Shown here: piece after piece, positions 42,004 to 51,162 of the stretch
Position numbering within the stretch: the first letter of the stretch is position 1
How the letters are laid out: every line of letters begins with the position of its first letter
DNA from: Sulfuricurvum kujiense DSM 16994
GTDB taxonomy: Bacteria; Campylobacterota; Campylobacteria; Campylobacterales; Sulfurimonadaceae
DNA: 64,000 bases
Reading direction: 5' to 3'
Assembly: GCF_000183725.1 (NCBI RefSeq)
Contig: NC_014762.1
Location: forward strand, 1,240,001 to 1,304,000
The notes under the pieces: generated by a model
Seen by the model: only the letters and a program-made list of their open reading frames with translations
Databases searched by the model: none
What the model was told of the DNA's origin: nothing
Program-made: the position numbers and the translations under genes

Positions 42004-43474
42004 ATTAAATATTTTAATTGCCGCTTCGGAAGTAGTCCCCTTTGCCAAAAGCGGCGGATTAGCGGATGTTGCCGGGGCTTTGCCGAAAGCCCTCAGAGCA
42101 CTCGGTCATGATGTGCGTGTTGTGATGCCGCGCTACTATATCGTTGATAGGGAAAAATACGGCCTCCGATTTATGGAAGGGGGCCTCGGTGTCCCGATGG
42201 GGATTATGGGCGAAGAGTGGGCCGGAGTGTATGAGGGAGTAATGAGCGGAACCGATGTGCCCGTCTATTTTATCGATCATGAAGGGTTTTTCGGCCGCGG
42301 CGGTCTGTATGATGAGAACGGATTCAGCTATACCGACAATGACAACCGCTTTATCTTTTTCTCCCGGGCAGTGATGCAACTGGCTAAAAAGCTCCGTTTT
42401 CATCCGGATGTCATCCATGCAAACGACTGGCATACGGCCTCGATACCGATGATGCTGAATGTCCAATACGCCTTTGACGATGATTTCGCTTATACGGGAT
42501 CACTTTTGACCATCCATAATCTTCAGCATCAGGGACACTTTTATAAAGGGGCTATGGATATCCTCGATATAGGTTGGAGCCACTTTAACGCCGATGAAGT
42601 TGAGGAGTTTGACGGGATTAACCTCCTCAAAGGGGGGATCGTTCATGCCGATGCCATCAGTACGGTGAGCCGTCGCTACGCGCAGGAGATTCGTACATCG
42701 GAATTCGGATGGGGGTTGGAGCGGCTGATTGACGGCTATTCGTATAAATTGCACGGTATCCTCAACGGGGTAGATTATGATGAATGGAGTCCCGCACACG
42801 ATCCTTTTATCGCCGAAACGTTCGATACTGATTCTATGGACGGGAAACGTGTGTGTAAAAGTGCCTTGCAATACGCTTTCGGCCTTCCCGAACGTGATGA
42901 TGTTCCGCTGATAGGTCTTGTCGGAAGACTGGTTGAACAAAAAGGGATCGAACTCCTCGTCCATTCCATCCATGCATTGATGCATATGGAGCTTCAAATT
43001 GTTCTTTTGGGGGCAGGGGAGAAGTGGGCGGAACATTTTTTCAGCGATATTGCCGGACGGTATCCTGAAAAATTTCGCTGCTACATCGGATACCGAAATG
43101 ATCTGGCACACCAAATCGAGGCGGGATGCGATCTGTTTTTGATGCCCTCCTTATTCGAGCCGTGCGGGCTCAATCAGATTTACTCTCTGCGTTACGGAAC
43201 GCTCCCTATCGTCCGTGCAACGGGGGGACTGGATGATACGATCGAAAACTATGCCAACGACTCGACACACGGCACCGGATTTAAATTTTACGATGCCACC
43301 CCGAATGCCTTGATTAATACGGTCGGATGGGCAATCTATACGTGGTACAATGACCCTCATGGATTTGAAACAATGCAGCGTAACGCCATGGAGAAACGAT
43401 TTGACTGGCACCACGCGGCATTAGAGTATGAAGCGCTGTACTATCGCATTAAAGCGGGAAGAAGAGGAGAATGA
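41996..43474 (+). CDS. glgA: glycogen synthase, second copy
   Basis: A 492-residue GT5 glycogen synthase with PFAKSGGLADVAGALPKAL at the N-terminus and SLFEPCGLNQIYSLRYGTLPIV with GGLDDTI near the end. Both are classical for bacterial ADP-glucose-dependent GlgA, so this copy looks the more conventional of the two. GGAG lies seven bases before the ATG at 41996; a longer reading of 13 more codons runs through the kinase end and has no ribosome site. Its stop overlaps the glgB start by four bases. Confidence 0.94.
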   Translation: MDKLNILIAASEVVPFAKSGGLADVAGALPKALRALGHDVRVVMPRYYIVDREKYGLRFMEGGLGVPMGIMGEEWAGVYEGVMSGTDVPVYFIDHEGFFGRGGLYDENGFSYTDNDNRFIFFSRAVMQLAKKLRFHPDVIHANDWHTASIPMMLNVQYAFDDDFAYTGSLLTIHNLQHQGHFYKGAMDILDIGWSHFNADEVEEFDGINLLKGGIVHADAISTVSRRYAQEIRTSEFGWGLERLIDGYSYKLHGILNGVDYDEWSPAHDPFIAETFDTDSMDGKRVCKSALQYAFGLPERDDVPLIGLVGRLVEQKGIELLVHSIHALMHMELQIVLLGAGEKWAEHFFSDIAGRYPEKFRCYIGYRNDLAHQIEAGCDLFLMPSLFEPCGLNQIYSLRYGTLPIVRATGGLDDTIENYANDSTHGTGFKFYDATPNALINTVGWAIYTWYNDPHGFETMQRNAMEKRFDWHHAALEYEALYYRIKAGRRGE

Positions 43475-45417
43475 ATACTCACCAACACCATCGGATAACC
43501 TATGAGATTTCGCGACTGAGCGAACTGGATATCTATTTGTTCAAAGAAGGTAACCATACCAAGCTATACGATAAACTCGGTTCTCATGCGATGGAACACA
43601 ACGGGATTTCCGGGATCTATTTTGCCGTATGGGCGCCCAATGCCGCATATGTCAGTGTCCGGGGAGATTTCAACCATTACGATACCGGCTCGCATCCGTT
43701 AAAACTTCGTGAAGACGAGTCGGGGATATGGGAAGGATTTATAGAGGGAGTGGAGCAGGGGCTCACCTACAAATATCATATCGCCTCAAAATTTCATAAT
43801 ATCGTCCATGACAAAAGCGATCCGTTCGGTTTTTATGCAGAAGAGCCGCCGAAATCGGCATCCCGTGTCTGGAGTCTGGAAAACTACCCTTGGGACGATA
43901 AAGGATGGATGGATACACGATATCGCAACAATGCCCATGATGCACCGATCAGCGTGTATGAGATGCATGTCGGTTCATGGAGACGCAAAGTCGAAGAAGA
44001 CAACCGTTTTCTCACCTACCGGGAGCTAGCCGTAGAACTGGTCTCGTATCTTAAAGAGATGAACTATACCCATGTCGAGTTTATGCCCCTGAGCGAGTAT
44101 CCGTTTTTCGGTTCATGGGGATATCAGGTCGTAGGATACTTTGCGGCAACGGCACGTTTCGGAACACCGCAGGATTTGATGTATCTGATCGATAGGCTGC
44201 ATCAAAACGGGATCGGCGTTATTATGGACTGGGTACCCTCACATTTTGCCGTCGATATGCACGGCTTGATTAATTTTGACGGAACGGCCCTGTATGAGCA
44301 CGACGACCCCCGACAGGGGTTTCATCCCGAATGGGGAAGCATCATTTTCAACTACGGTCGAAACGAAGTAAAATCGTTTTTGATCTCTTCTGCAATGTTT
44401 TGGCTGGATAAATACCATATCGACGGCATACGCGTCGATGCGGTCGCTTCAATGCTTTATCTCAACTATGCACGAAAAGAGGGGGAGTGGATCCCCAACC
44501 AATACGGCGGGAATGAGAATCTCGAAGCGATTGAATTTCTGAAAAAACTCAATACCAGTGTGTACGGAGAATTTTCCGATATCCTGATGATCGCCGAAGA
44601 ATCGACCGCCTATCCGATGGTGACGCGACCGGTAGATGTAGGCGGGCTAGGATTCGGATTTAAGTGGAACATGGGATGGATGCATGACTCCCTTAAATAC
44701 ATGAGCCGTGATCCGATCTATCGTCAACACCATCATCACCAGCTCACGTTTAGTATGTGGTACGGATTTGATGAGAACTTTATGCTCCCTCTCAGCCACG
44801 ATGAGGTCGTCCATATGAAAGGCTCGCTCATCAACAAAATGCCGGGCGATCATAATCAAAAATTTGCCCATTTGCGTTCATTGCTAGCGTATATGATGGC
44901 TCATCCCGGAAAGAAACTCCTGTTTATGGGGGGAGAGATCGCGCAGTTCGCGGAATGGAGTTTTGAACGCTCCTTGGACTGGCATCTTTTGGACTATCCG
45001 CTCCATCACGGTTTGCAAAAGATGGTTTCCGATTTGAATGCGCTCTATGCACATGAGCGGGCTTTGCATTTGTATGACGAGAAACGCGAAGGGTTTGAGT
45101 GGATCGATGATCGGGATTATTCGCATAACTGCATCAGCTTTATCCGCAAAAGTGATGATCCTACCGACAATATTATCGTTGTGTGCAATTTTGCCGATAA
45201 TACACGGGAAAACTACTGTCTGGGTGTGCCGTATGCGGGAGATTATGTAGAAATCTTCAATTCGCAATCACACTATTATGAGGGTTGGAATATCGGAAAC
45301 ACTTCACCTTTAGCGGCGGTTGAGAGAGAAATGCACGGCCGTCCGTACACACTTACACTGACCTTGCCTCCGTTAGGGGTACTCTATCTAAAGCGCAACG
45401 AAGGGGAAAAAAGATGA
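43471..45417 (+). CDS. glgB: glycogen branching enzyme
   Basis: Makes alpha-1,6 branches in glycogen. The 648-residue GH13 protein has an N-terminal CBM48 domain (FAVWAPNAAYVSVRGDFN, about 50-70) and a catalytic barrel with DWVPSHFAVD, the nucleophile Asp in DGIRVDAVAS, the acid/base Glu in MIAEESTAYP, and LSHDEVVHMKG. A C-terminal beta domain follows. Length and motifs are typical of the short GlgB type that lacks the first N-terminal module of E. coli. It overlaps both neighbours by four bases. Confidence 0.95.
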   Translation: MNTHQHHRITYEISRLSELDIYLFKEGNHTKLYDKLGSHAMEHNGISGIYFAVWAPNAAYVSVRGDFNHYDTGSHPLKLREDESGIWEGFIEGVEQGLTYKYHIASKFHNIVHDKSDPFGFYAEEPPKSASRVWSLENYPWDDKGWMDTRYRNNAHDAPISVYEMHVGSWRRKVEEDNRFLTYRELAVELVSYLKEMNYTHVEFMPLSEYPFFGSWGYQVVGYFAATARFGTPQDLMYLIDRLHQNGIGVIMDWVPSHFAVDMHGLINFDGTALYEHDDPRQGFHPEWGSIIFNYGRNEVKSFLISSAMFWLDKYHIDGIRVDAVASMLYLNYARKEGEWIPNQYGGNENLEAIEFLKKLNTSVYGEFSDILMIAEESTAYPMVTRPVDVGGLGFGFKWNMGWMHDSLKYMSRDPIYRQHHHHQLTFSMWYGFDENFMLPLSHDEVVHMKGSLINKMPGDHNQKFAHLRSLLAYMMAHPGKKLLFMGGEIAQFAEWSFERSLDWHLLDYPLHHGLQKMVSDLNALYAHERALHLYDEKREGFEWIDDRDYSHNCISFIRKSDDPTDNIIVVCNFADNTRENYCLGVPYAGDYVEIFNSQSHYYEGWNIGNTSPLAAVEREMHGRPYTLTLTLPPLGVLYLKRNEGEKR

Positions 45418-46673
45418 TTTTCAGCCATGATTTTGGCTCAGAATCATTTTCGACAGACTCAAGATTAAAAGATGATGCGTTTTCATCTCTTGTAAACGAA
45501 CGTATCGGTAAGGAGATCGGTTATTACGAATTGCCGTTTCAATCGGTTGCGCTAATCGAACACATTCATCGGTTTGCCGAAAAAAATCCTTTTTTGTCAG
45601 CAGAAACGATTCACGATATCGCCGTTATCGGGATCGGAGGATCATCGCTTGGAACCAAAGGGATCGATTCACTGCTTAAATCGAAAAAAATGCCTTATAG
45701 AACTCTTCACTTTCTTGAAAACACCGATCCTATCGCTATTTCCAAAACACTTTCCAATCTGAAAAAAGAGAGTACTTTGTTTATCGTCATCTCTAAATCT
45801 GGGAAAACGATAGAGACTGTCTCGATTTTTAAAACGCTCATCGGTTATTATCACTTGGATTTGGACGGAATTGACAAAGAGCGTATCGTCGCCATTACCG
45901 ATGAAGGATCGCCGCTATCACGATTCGCGTCATATCACGGTATTCAGCAGTTCGGGATACCCAAAAATGTCGGCGGAAGGTTTTCAGTACTGAGTGCGGC
46001 GGGGATCGTCCCTCTGACATTAGCGGGGTACGACACCAAATCATTGTTGGAAGAGGGCGGCCAGTTTTTGGAACGGTTTTTCAATCATGAAGAAGACCAT
46101 CTTCTGGATAAAGCTTTGTTTCTTTATAAACACAGCAGCGATATCAACATTAATGTTCTGTTTGCCTATGCCGATGAGCTTGAAAACCTATGCAAATGGT
46201 ATGTACAGCTATGGGCCGAGTCGTTAGGCAAAAAGGACGGAGCGGGAAAACACGTAGGACTGACCCCTTATGCACTGATCGGATCGATTGATCAACACTC
46301 GTTTTTACAGCTTATTATGGAGGGACCTAGAGATAAAAGTGTTACTTTTATTACGATAGAAGATTTTGAAAATAATTTGCTTATTCCCGATATATCGTTA
46401 AAATATCTGGAGATGAACGACGTTGTCAACGGAAAAAAGTTTAATGAGCTTATCAATTTTCAATGCGAAGCGACAAAAGAGAGTCTCAGAATGAACAATA
46501 TTCCGACTGATCATATTATAATTAAAAAGATAAATGAAGCAAGTGTCGGTACAATAATAGTCTACTATGAATTGTTGACGACTTTGATGGGTAGGATGAT
46601 GGATATCAATCCTTATAATCAGCCGGGCGTAGAGCTTGGGAAACAGATTCTTTGCGAAAAATTTACAGAGTGA
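45414..46673 (+). CDS. pgi: glucose-6-phosphate isomerase
   Basis: Interconverts glucose-6-phosphate and fructose-6-phosphate, joining glycogen turnover to glycolysis or gluconeogenesis. The 419-residue protein is the compact bacterial form, with VIGIGGSSLGTKG, the phosphate-binding ISKSGKTIETVS and the catalytic Glu/His region DQHSFLQLIMEGP. It is embedded in the operon between glgB and the GT35 gene, so its expression is tied to storage metabolism. Confidence 0.93.
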   Translation: MIFSHDFGSESFSTDSRLKDDAFSSLVNERIGKEIGYYELPFQSVALIEHIHRFAEKNPFLSAETIHDIAVIGIGGSSLGTKGIDSLLKSKKMPYRTLHFLENTDPIAISKTLSNLKKESTLFIVISKSGKTIETVSIFKTLIGYYHLDLDGIDKERIVAITDEGSPLSRFASYHGIQQFGIPKNVGGRFSVLSAAGIVPLTLAGYDTKSLLEEGGQFLERFFNHEEDHLLDKALFLYKHSSDININVLFAYADELENLCKWYVQLWAESLGKKDGAGKHVGLTPYALIGSIDQHSFLQLIMEGPRDKSVTFITIEDFENNLLIPDISLKYLEMNDVVNGKKFNELINFQCEATKESLRMNNIPTDHIIIKKINEASVGTIIVYYELLTTLMGRMMDINPYNQPGVELGKQILCEKFTE

Positions 46674-46680
46674 GGGAAAT

Positions 46681-48324
46681 ATGATTTTACACGACTACCA
46701 ATATGATGCGAAATACACAAAAAGTATTGCCTATTTTTCGATGGAATTCGCGATTCATCAAGGGCTAAAAATCTATTCCGGAGGATTGGGCTTTTTGTCC
46801 GGTTCGCACATGCGCAGTGCTTATGATCTGCGTCAAAATGTTGTGGGAGTCGGCATATTATGGAGTTTTGGCTATTATGACCAGACGCGCAGTCCCGATC
46901 GAAGCCTCAAAGCCGAGTTTATTCGGAAACATTACTATTTTTTAAAAGATCTGGGAATACAGGCAAAAGTGATCATCCACTCGCAAGAGGTCCATATTAA
47001 AGCATATTATTTATCTCCGGACATTTTCAGCTCGGCCCCGTTGATTTTACTTTCGACCGATATCCCTGAAAACGATTTTCTAGCCCGTACGATCACTCAT
47101 AAACTGTACGACGCCAACGAAGAGACCCGTATTTCTCAGGAAATCGTTTTAGGAATCGGGGGAGTCAAGGTACTCGAAGCGCTGAAACAAAAAATAGATA
47201 TCTATCATATGAATGAAGGTCACGCTTTGCCGCTGGTATTTGAGCTTTATGCCAAATATCGCGATATGGACGAGGTTAGAAAGCGGGTTGTTTTTACGAC
47301 CCATACCCCTGAAGATGCGGGGAACGAACAGCATAATATCGATCTGCTGCATAAATTCGGGTTTTTTAACGGCTTGGATATGGAAACGGTCCGCTCCATT
47401 ATGATGATGGAAAACGAAAACAATTTCAATCTCACGGTCGGTGCGCTGCGTGCATCGAAAATTACTAACGGCGTCTCCAAATTCCATGGGGAAGTGGCGA
47501 ACCGGATGTGGAAGGATTGCGAAGGAAAATCAGAAATCATTCACGTTACCAATGCGCAAAACCGCCGTTTTTGGACCGATAAAGAGTTATTGGCGGCATT
47601 GGACGATCATGAAGATTATCAGATTATCAGTCGAAAAAAACATCTTAAACGCGGTTTGTTTGCTATCGTTGCCGACCAAACCGGTAAAATGTTTAATCCC
47701 GATATTTTGACGATTGTCTGGGCACGCCGTTTTGCGGAGTACAAACGTCCGGGACTCATCAAACACGATTTCGCACGTTTTAAAAAGCTGCTTCAGCGTA
47801 CCGATAAACCTGTTCAGATTATTTGGGCCGGAAAACCGTACCCTTTTGATACGAATGCGATCAACGTTTTCAACGAACTTATCCATATCAGTCATGATTA
47901 TCCGAACATGGCTGTCTTGGTCGGATATGAGCTTGATCTCTCCCGAATGCTGAAAAAAGGGTCGGATATCTGGCTGAATACTCCTCGTGTTTCACGCGAA
48001 GCAAGCGGAACGAGCGGTATGACAGCGAGTATGAACGGTTCTATCCACTTCTCAACCGATGACGGATGGCACCCCGAATTTGCAAAACATACGATCAATT
48101 GTTTTACGATCCCTCCGATCGATCATGATCAGCCGGTTGAGCTTCAGGATGCCGAAGACAACAAAAACATGATGGATATGCTCGAAAACGAGATCATCCC
48201 TATGTATTACGATAAGCCTGATCACTGGGTGCAAATGATGAAAAGTGCGATGAGCGACGTTATTCCCGCCTTTGACTCAGGACGTATGGCACATGAATAT
48301 TATGTCAAAATGTACGAGCACTGA
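46681..48324 (+). CDS. short GT35 phosphorylase-like protein lacking the PLP lysine
   Basis: By family this should be an alpha-glucan phosphorylase, releasing glucose-1-phosphate. The 547-residue protein keeps YFSMEFAIHQ, YSGGLGFLSG, YHMNEGHALP, TTHTPEDAG and ARRFAEYKRP, and it is shorter than the usual 700-850. At the cofactor site, where the family reads GTSGMK, it reads SGTSGMTASMNG, so residue 448 is Thr (codon ACA at 48022-48024) instead of the Lys that binds PLP. It may be inactive, regulatory or use another chemistry. The ATG at 46681 has GAGGGAA directly upstream. It ends the glycogen operon, eight bases from the convergent pyruvate kinase stop. Confidence 0.85.
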   Translation: MILHDYQYDAKYTKSIAYFSMEFAIHQGLKIYSGGLGFLSGSHMRSAYDLRQNVVGVGILWSFGYYDQTRSPDRSLKAEFIRKHYYFLKDLGIQAKVIIHSQEVHIKAYYLSPDIFSSAPLILLSTDIPENDFLARTITHKLYDANEETRISQEIVLGIGGVKVLEALKQKIDIYHMNEGHALPLVFELYAKYRDMDEVRKRVVFTTHTPEDAGNEQHNIDLLHKFGFFNGLDMETVRSIMMMENENNFNLTVGALRASKITNGVSKFHGEVANRMWKDCEGKSEIIHVTNAQNRRFWTDKELLAALDDHEDYQIISRKKHLKRGLFAIVADQTGKMFNPDILTIVWARRFAEYKRPGLIKHDFARFKKLLQRTDKPVQIIWAGKPYPFDTNAINVFNELIHISHDYPNMAVLVGYELDLSRMLKKGSDIWLNTPRVSREASGTSGMTASMNGSIHFSTDDGWHPEFAKHTINCFTIPPIDHDQPVELQDAEDNKNMMDMLENEIIPMYYDKPDHWVQMMKSAMSDVIPAFDSGRMAHEYYVKMYEH

Positions 48325-48332
48325 GAGGCTCG

Positions 48333-49781
48333 TTACTTCCACTGGAAGCTGGGATTATAAAGCAGTTTATTTTTGCGGAAAACAAGATCCATCTGTTTAA
48401 GGATCGTGGTCAGAATTTTGATGGTTTCCAGTGCATAATCCCCTTTATTGAGCATAACGCATTCTGCTTTATGGGCAAAAACGACATCCGATATCTCGGC
48501 ACGGCTCGGGATATTGGTTTTCATTTTGCTTTCCAAAACCTGTGTGGCCAAAATGACCGGCATATGTGCCGCGGTGCAGAGGTCTAAAATCTCTTCTTGC
48601 ATATAGGCGAGATTTTCAAATCCTATTTCGATTGCCAAATCTCCCCGTGCGATCATAATCCCTGAATGCCCGTATTCAATCAATGCTTCGAGAATTTCGG
48701 GCAGATTTTCGACCCCTTTTTGGGTTTCGATTTTAGCGACAATCGCAATTTTCCCTTTTTTGCCCAGGCGGTCCAACTCATCGATAAGATCGTGTATGTC
48801 TTCGGATGTTTGGGCAAAGGATATCCCTATAATATCGGCATATTCGCAAATATGGGGCAATACCTCTTTATCATGATCGCAGATCGCTCGTACGGCGATA
48901 TCGCTGTTGGGGAAATTGATCCCTTTCTCATCTTTGAGCGATATCCCTTTTTCATTGCGCGATACGACTTTGCAGACGATATCGTCGCCGAGTATCTCAT
49001 CAATCACCATTTCGATCTTTCCGTCATCCACAAAAACCTTGTCTCCGACTTTGACCAATCCGCCCAAATGTTCTAGGGTGCATCCGACAACGGCATCGTA
49101 TTGTTTAGCGGCTTTTTTCAGCGGAGGCTGCCCGTCCGGGTGTATTAGGACACTGTCTCCGCAGAAAAGTTTATATTTTTTCGGCTTGTCCGATTTTTTT
49201 GATTTTTTTAGGGATGTTCTGATCTTAGGGCCTGCAAGATCGACGTATATTTTCAGCTCTTTTTCGTCGGAACATGCATTTTTAATTTCTCCGGACATCT
49301 CTTTCCATGCACTCGGATTGTCATGGGCTGTATTAATCCGAAAAAGGTGGACCCCTTCCTGAGACAGATTTTTGAACCACTCTTTTTCATCCGCATAGTT
49401 CGAAGGGACGGTAATCATGATTTTTGTTTTGTCTTCGGATGTGGAAAAAATTTCACTGTTCTTATCCATTATCGCATGCGACTCTTCATAACTTAATAGT
49501 GCTTTAGGCAGATGCAGCTCTTTTTTAAGGGCATGAGAAAGCATCTCGAGCGCAACATTGATACTGGCCTCCATATGAGCTTGCGAACGTCCGAACGACG
49601 ATAATCCGACTTTGGTAAGATCGTCTTGTAAATGGGAAAAATCGTGTTTCCGGACATTGAGGTAGTATTTCATGTTGAGTAAAGAGACATTTGGCATATT
49701 TTTGTCTACTCCGGACGACATTTTTTCTTTCAGATCCAACAAGTTATCAAATAACTCGGATAAAATATCTTTCTTCATCAT
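48333..49781 (-). CDS. pyk: pyruvate kinase, atypical form
   Basis: Converts phosphoenolpyruvate and ADP to pyruvate and ATP. The 482-residue protein carries an unusual N-terminal helical extension of about 115 residues. The catalytic barrel and B domain follow, with HLFRINTAHDN, VDLAGPKIRT, IVAKIETQKGVEN (catalytic Lys and metal Glu), MIARGDLAIEIG and ILATQVLESK. After CVMLNKGDYALE, which replaces the usual MLSGETA segment, only about 30 residues remain, so the C-terminal allosteric domain is missing. Regulation must therefore differ from that of the E. coli enzymes. It is divergent from pgk. Confidence 0.9.
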   Translation of the reverse strand: MMKKDILSELFDNLLDLKEKMSSGVDKNMPNVSLLNMKYYLNVRKHDFSHLQDDLTKVGLSSFGRSQAHMEASINVALEMLSHALKKELHLPKALLSYEESHAIMDKNSEIFSTSEDKTKIMITVPSNYADEKEWFKNLSQEGVHLFRINTAHDNPSAWKEMSGEIKNACSDEKELKIYVDLAGPKIRTSLKKSKKSDKPKKYKLFCGDSVLIHPDGQPPLKKAAKQYDAVVGCTLEHLGGLVKVGDKVFVDDGKIEMVIDEILGDDIVCKVVSRNEKGISLKDEKGINFPNSDIAVRAICDHDKEVLPHICEYADIIGISFAQTSEDIHDLIDELDRLGKKGKIAIVAKIETQKGVENLPEILEALIEYGHSGIMIARGDLAIEIGFENLAYMQEEILDLCTAAHMPVILATQVLESKMKTNIPSRAEISDVVFAHKAECVMLNKGDYALETIKILTTILKQMDLVFRKNKLLYNPSFQWK

Positions 49782-49947
49782 TCCCTCTTTTTTTCAATGG
49801 TTTTCGCATTAATATAGTACGCTAAAAAGATTACAAAATAATATTTTATATACAAATCGTAACAATAATAAGCTATTCTAGTGTACTATGTTTTCAATTA
49901 TGTTGAGGATTCTCAACAGCAAATTAATCCCAAATAAAGGTGAAGCG
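49782..49947. promoter_or_regulatory. divergent pyk/pgk control region with a leader hairpin
   Basis: An AT-rich interval. TGTTGAG and CTCAACA form a perfect seven-base stem with loop GATT at 49901-49918, about 20 bases before the AAAGG ribosome site of pgk. TACTAT-like sequence just upstream could be the -10 box, placing the hairpin at the start of the pgk message. Confidence 0.45.
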
Positions 49948-51162
49948 ATGATAAGTAACATTCTCATGATGAGCGGAGTTAAGAGTTTGAAAGATGTCGA
50001 TTTGGCCGGAAAAAGAGTTTTGATCCGTGTCGATTTTAATGTCCCGATGGACGCGCATTACAACATATCCGATGACAGCCGTATACGGGCGGCTCTTCCG
50101 ACCATTAACTACTGTATCGATCATAATGCCTGCTCTATTACCCTTATAAGCCATTTGGGACAGCCGAAAAACGGGTATGAAGATCGCTATTCTCTTGTGC
50201 ATATCCAAAAACGTTTAGAGAGACTGCTTGAAAAAAAAGTGGAGTTTATTGACGATCTCGACACGTTAAAAGCCCAAAATTCCCATTGTTCGGCGGAGCG
50301 TATTTTTTTGCTTGAAAACATCCGTTTTTTTCAGGGAGAGAAAAAAAATGACCCTGCATTTTGTAAACAATTGGCAGACCTGTGCGACATTTATGTCAAC
50401 GATGCATTCGGAACCTCGCATCGCAAAGACGCTTCGACCTATGGGATTGCCGATTTTGCGAAAATCAAAGTGGCCGGTTTTTTAATGATGCGGGAGATTG
50501 AGGCGTTTACCAAAGCACTGGAAAATCCGATTCGGCCGATCGCACTTGTTGTCGGCGGTTCCAAAATATCTTCTAAAATCACCCTGTTAACGTCGGTTAT
50601 GCCGAAAATCGACAAACTGATTATCGGCGGTGCGATGAGCAATACATTTTTAAAAGCGTTGGATCATGACATGAAAGCTTCGCTGGTTGAAGATGATTTT
50701 ATCGAAGTGGCAAAAGAGGTGTTGAATGAAGCCAAAGCACATGGGGTAAAAGTTTATCTCCCCGTCGATGTCGTTATAACTGACTCGATCGAATCACCTG
50801 TCGATATTAAGGTTACACCGGCCCAAGACGTACTTGAAGGGTTCCATGCCGTTGATATCGGTCCCGCGACACTTAAACTTTTTTCGGAGGCGATTGAACT
50901 CTCCAATACGATCATTTGGAACGGGCCTATGGGGATTTATGAAATCAGCCAGTTCTCAAAAGGGACATTCAAACTCGCTTCTTTCATCGCCGACAGCTAT
51001 GCATACAGTATCGTCGGAGGAGGGGACACCGCCGATGCGGTAGAAAAAGCCGGTGAAAAAGAGAAGTTCAGCTTTATATCGACCGGAGGTGGCGCAAGCT
51101 TGGAGCTATTGGAAGGAAAAATTCTCCCCGGCTTTGAGAAGCTTGACCGAAAAGAATCATGA
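49948..51162 (+). CDS. pgk: phosphoglycerate kinase
   Basis: Interconverts 1,3-bisphosphoglycerate and 3-phosphoglycerate with ATP. The 404-residue protein has RVLIRVDFNVPMD, SHLGQPK, IRFFQGEK, NDAFGTSHR, the GGSKISSK loop, WNGPMGIYE and GGGDTADAVEKAG, all family hallmarks. The ATG at 49948 with AAAGGTGAAG upstream is preferred over a start 20 codons earlier. The stop overlaps the corA start by four bases, an uncommon pairing. Confidence 0.95.
   Translation: MISNILMMSGVKSLKDVDLAGKRVLIRVDFNVPMDAHYNISDDSRIRAALPTINYCIDHNACSITLISHLGQPKNGYEDRYSLVHIQKRLERLLEKKVEFIDDLDTLKAQNSHCSAERIFLLENIRFFQGEKKNDPAFCKQLADLCDIYVNDAFGTSHRKDASTYGIADFAKIKVAGFLMMREIEAFTKALENPIRPIALVVGGSKISSKITLLTSVMPKIDKLIIGGAMSNTFLKALDHDMKASLVEDDFIEVAKEVLNEAKAHGVKVYLPVDVVITDSIESPVDIKVTPAQDVLEGFHAVDIGPATLKLFSEAIELSNTIIWNGPMGIYEISQFSKGTFKLASFIADSYAYSIVGGGDTADAVEKAGEKEKFSFISTGGGASLELLEGKILPGFEKLDRKES

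Noticed and set aside
48304-48336. Short GAGC/GCTC stem at the end of the glycogen operon
   Set aside because: A four-base stem without a T-run is too weak to call a terminator.
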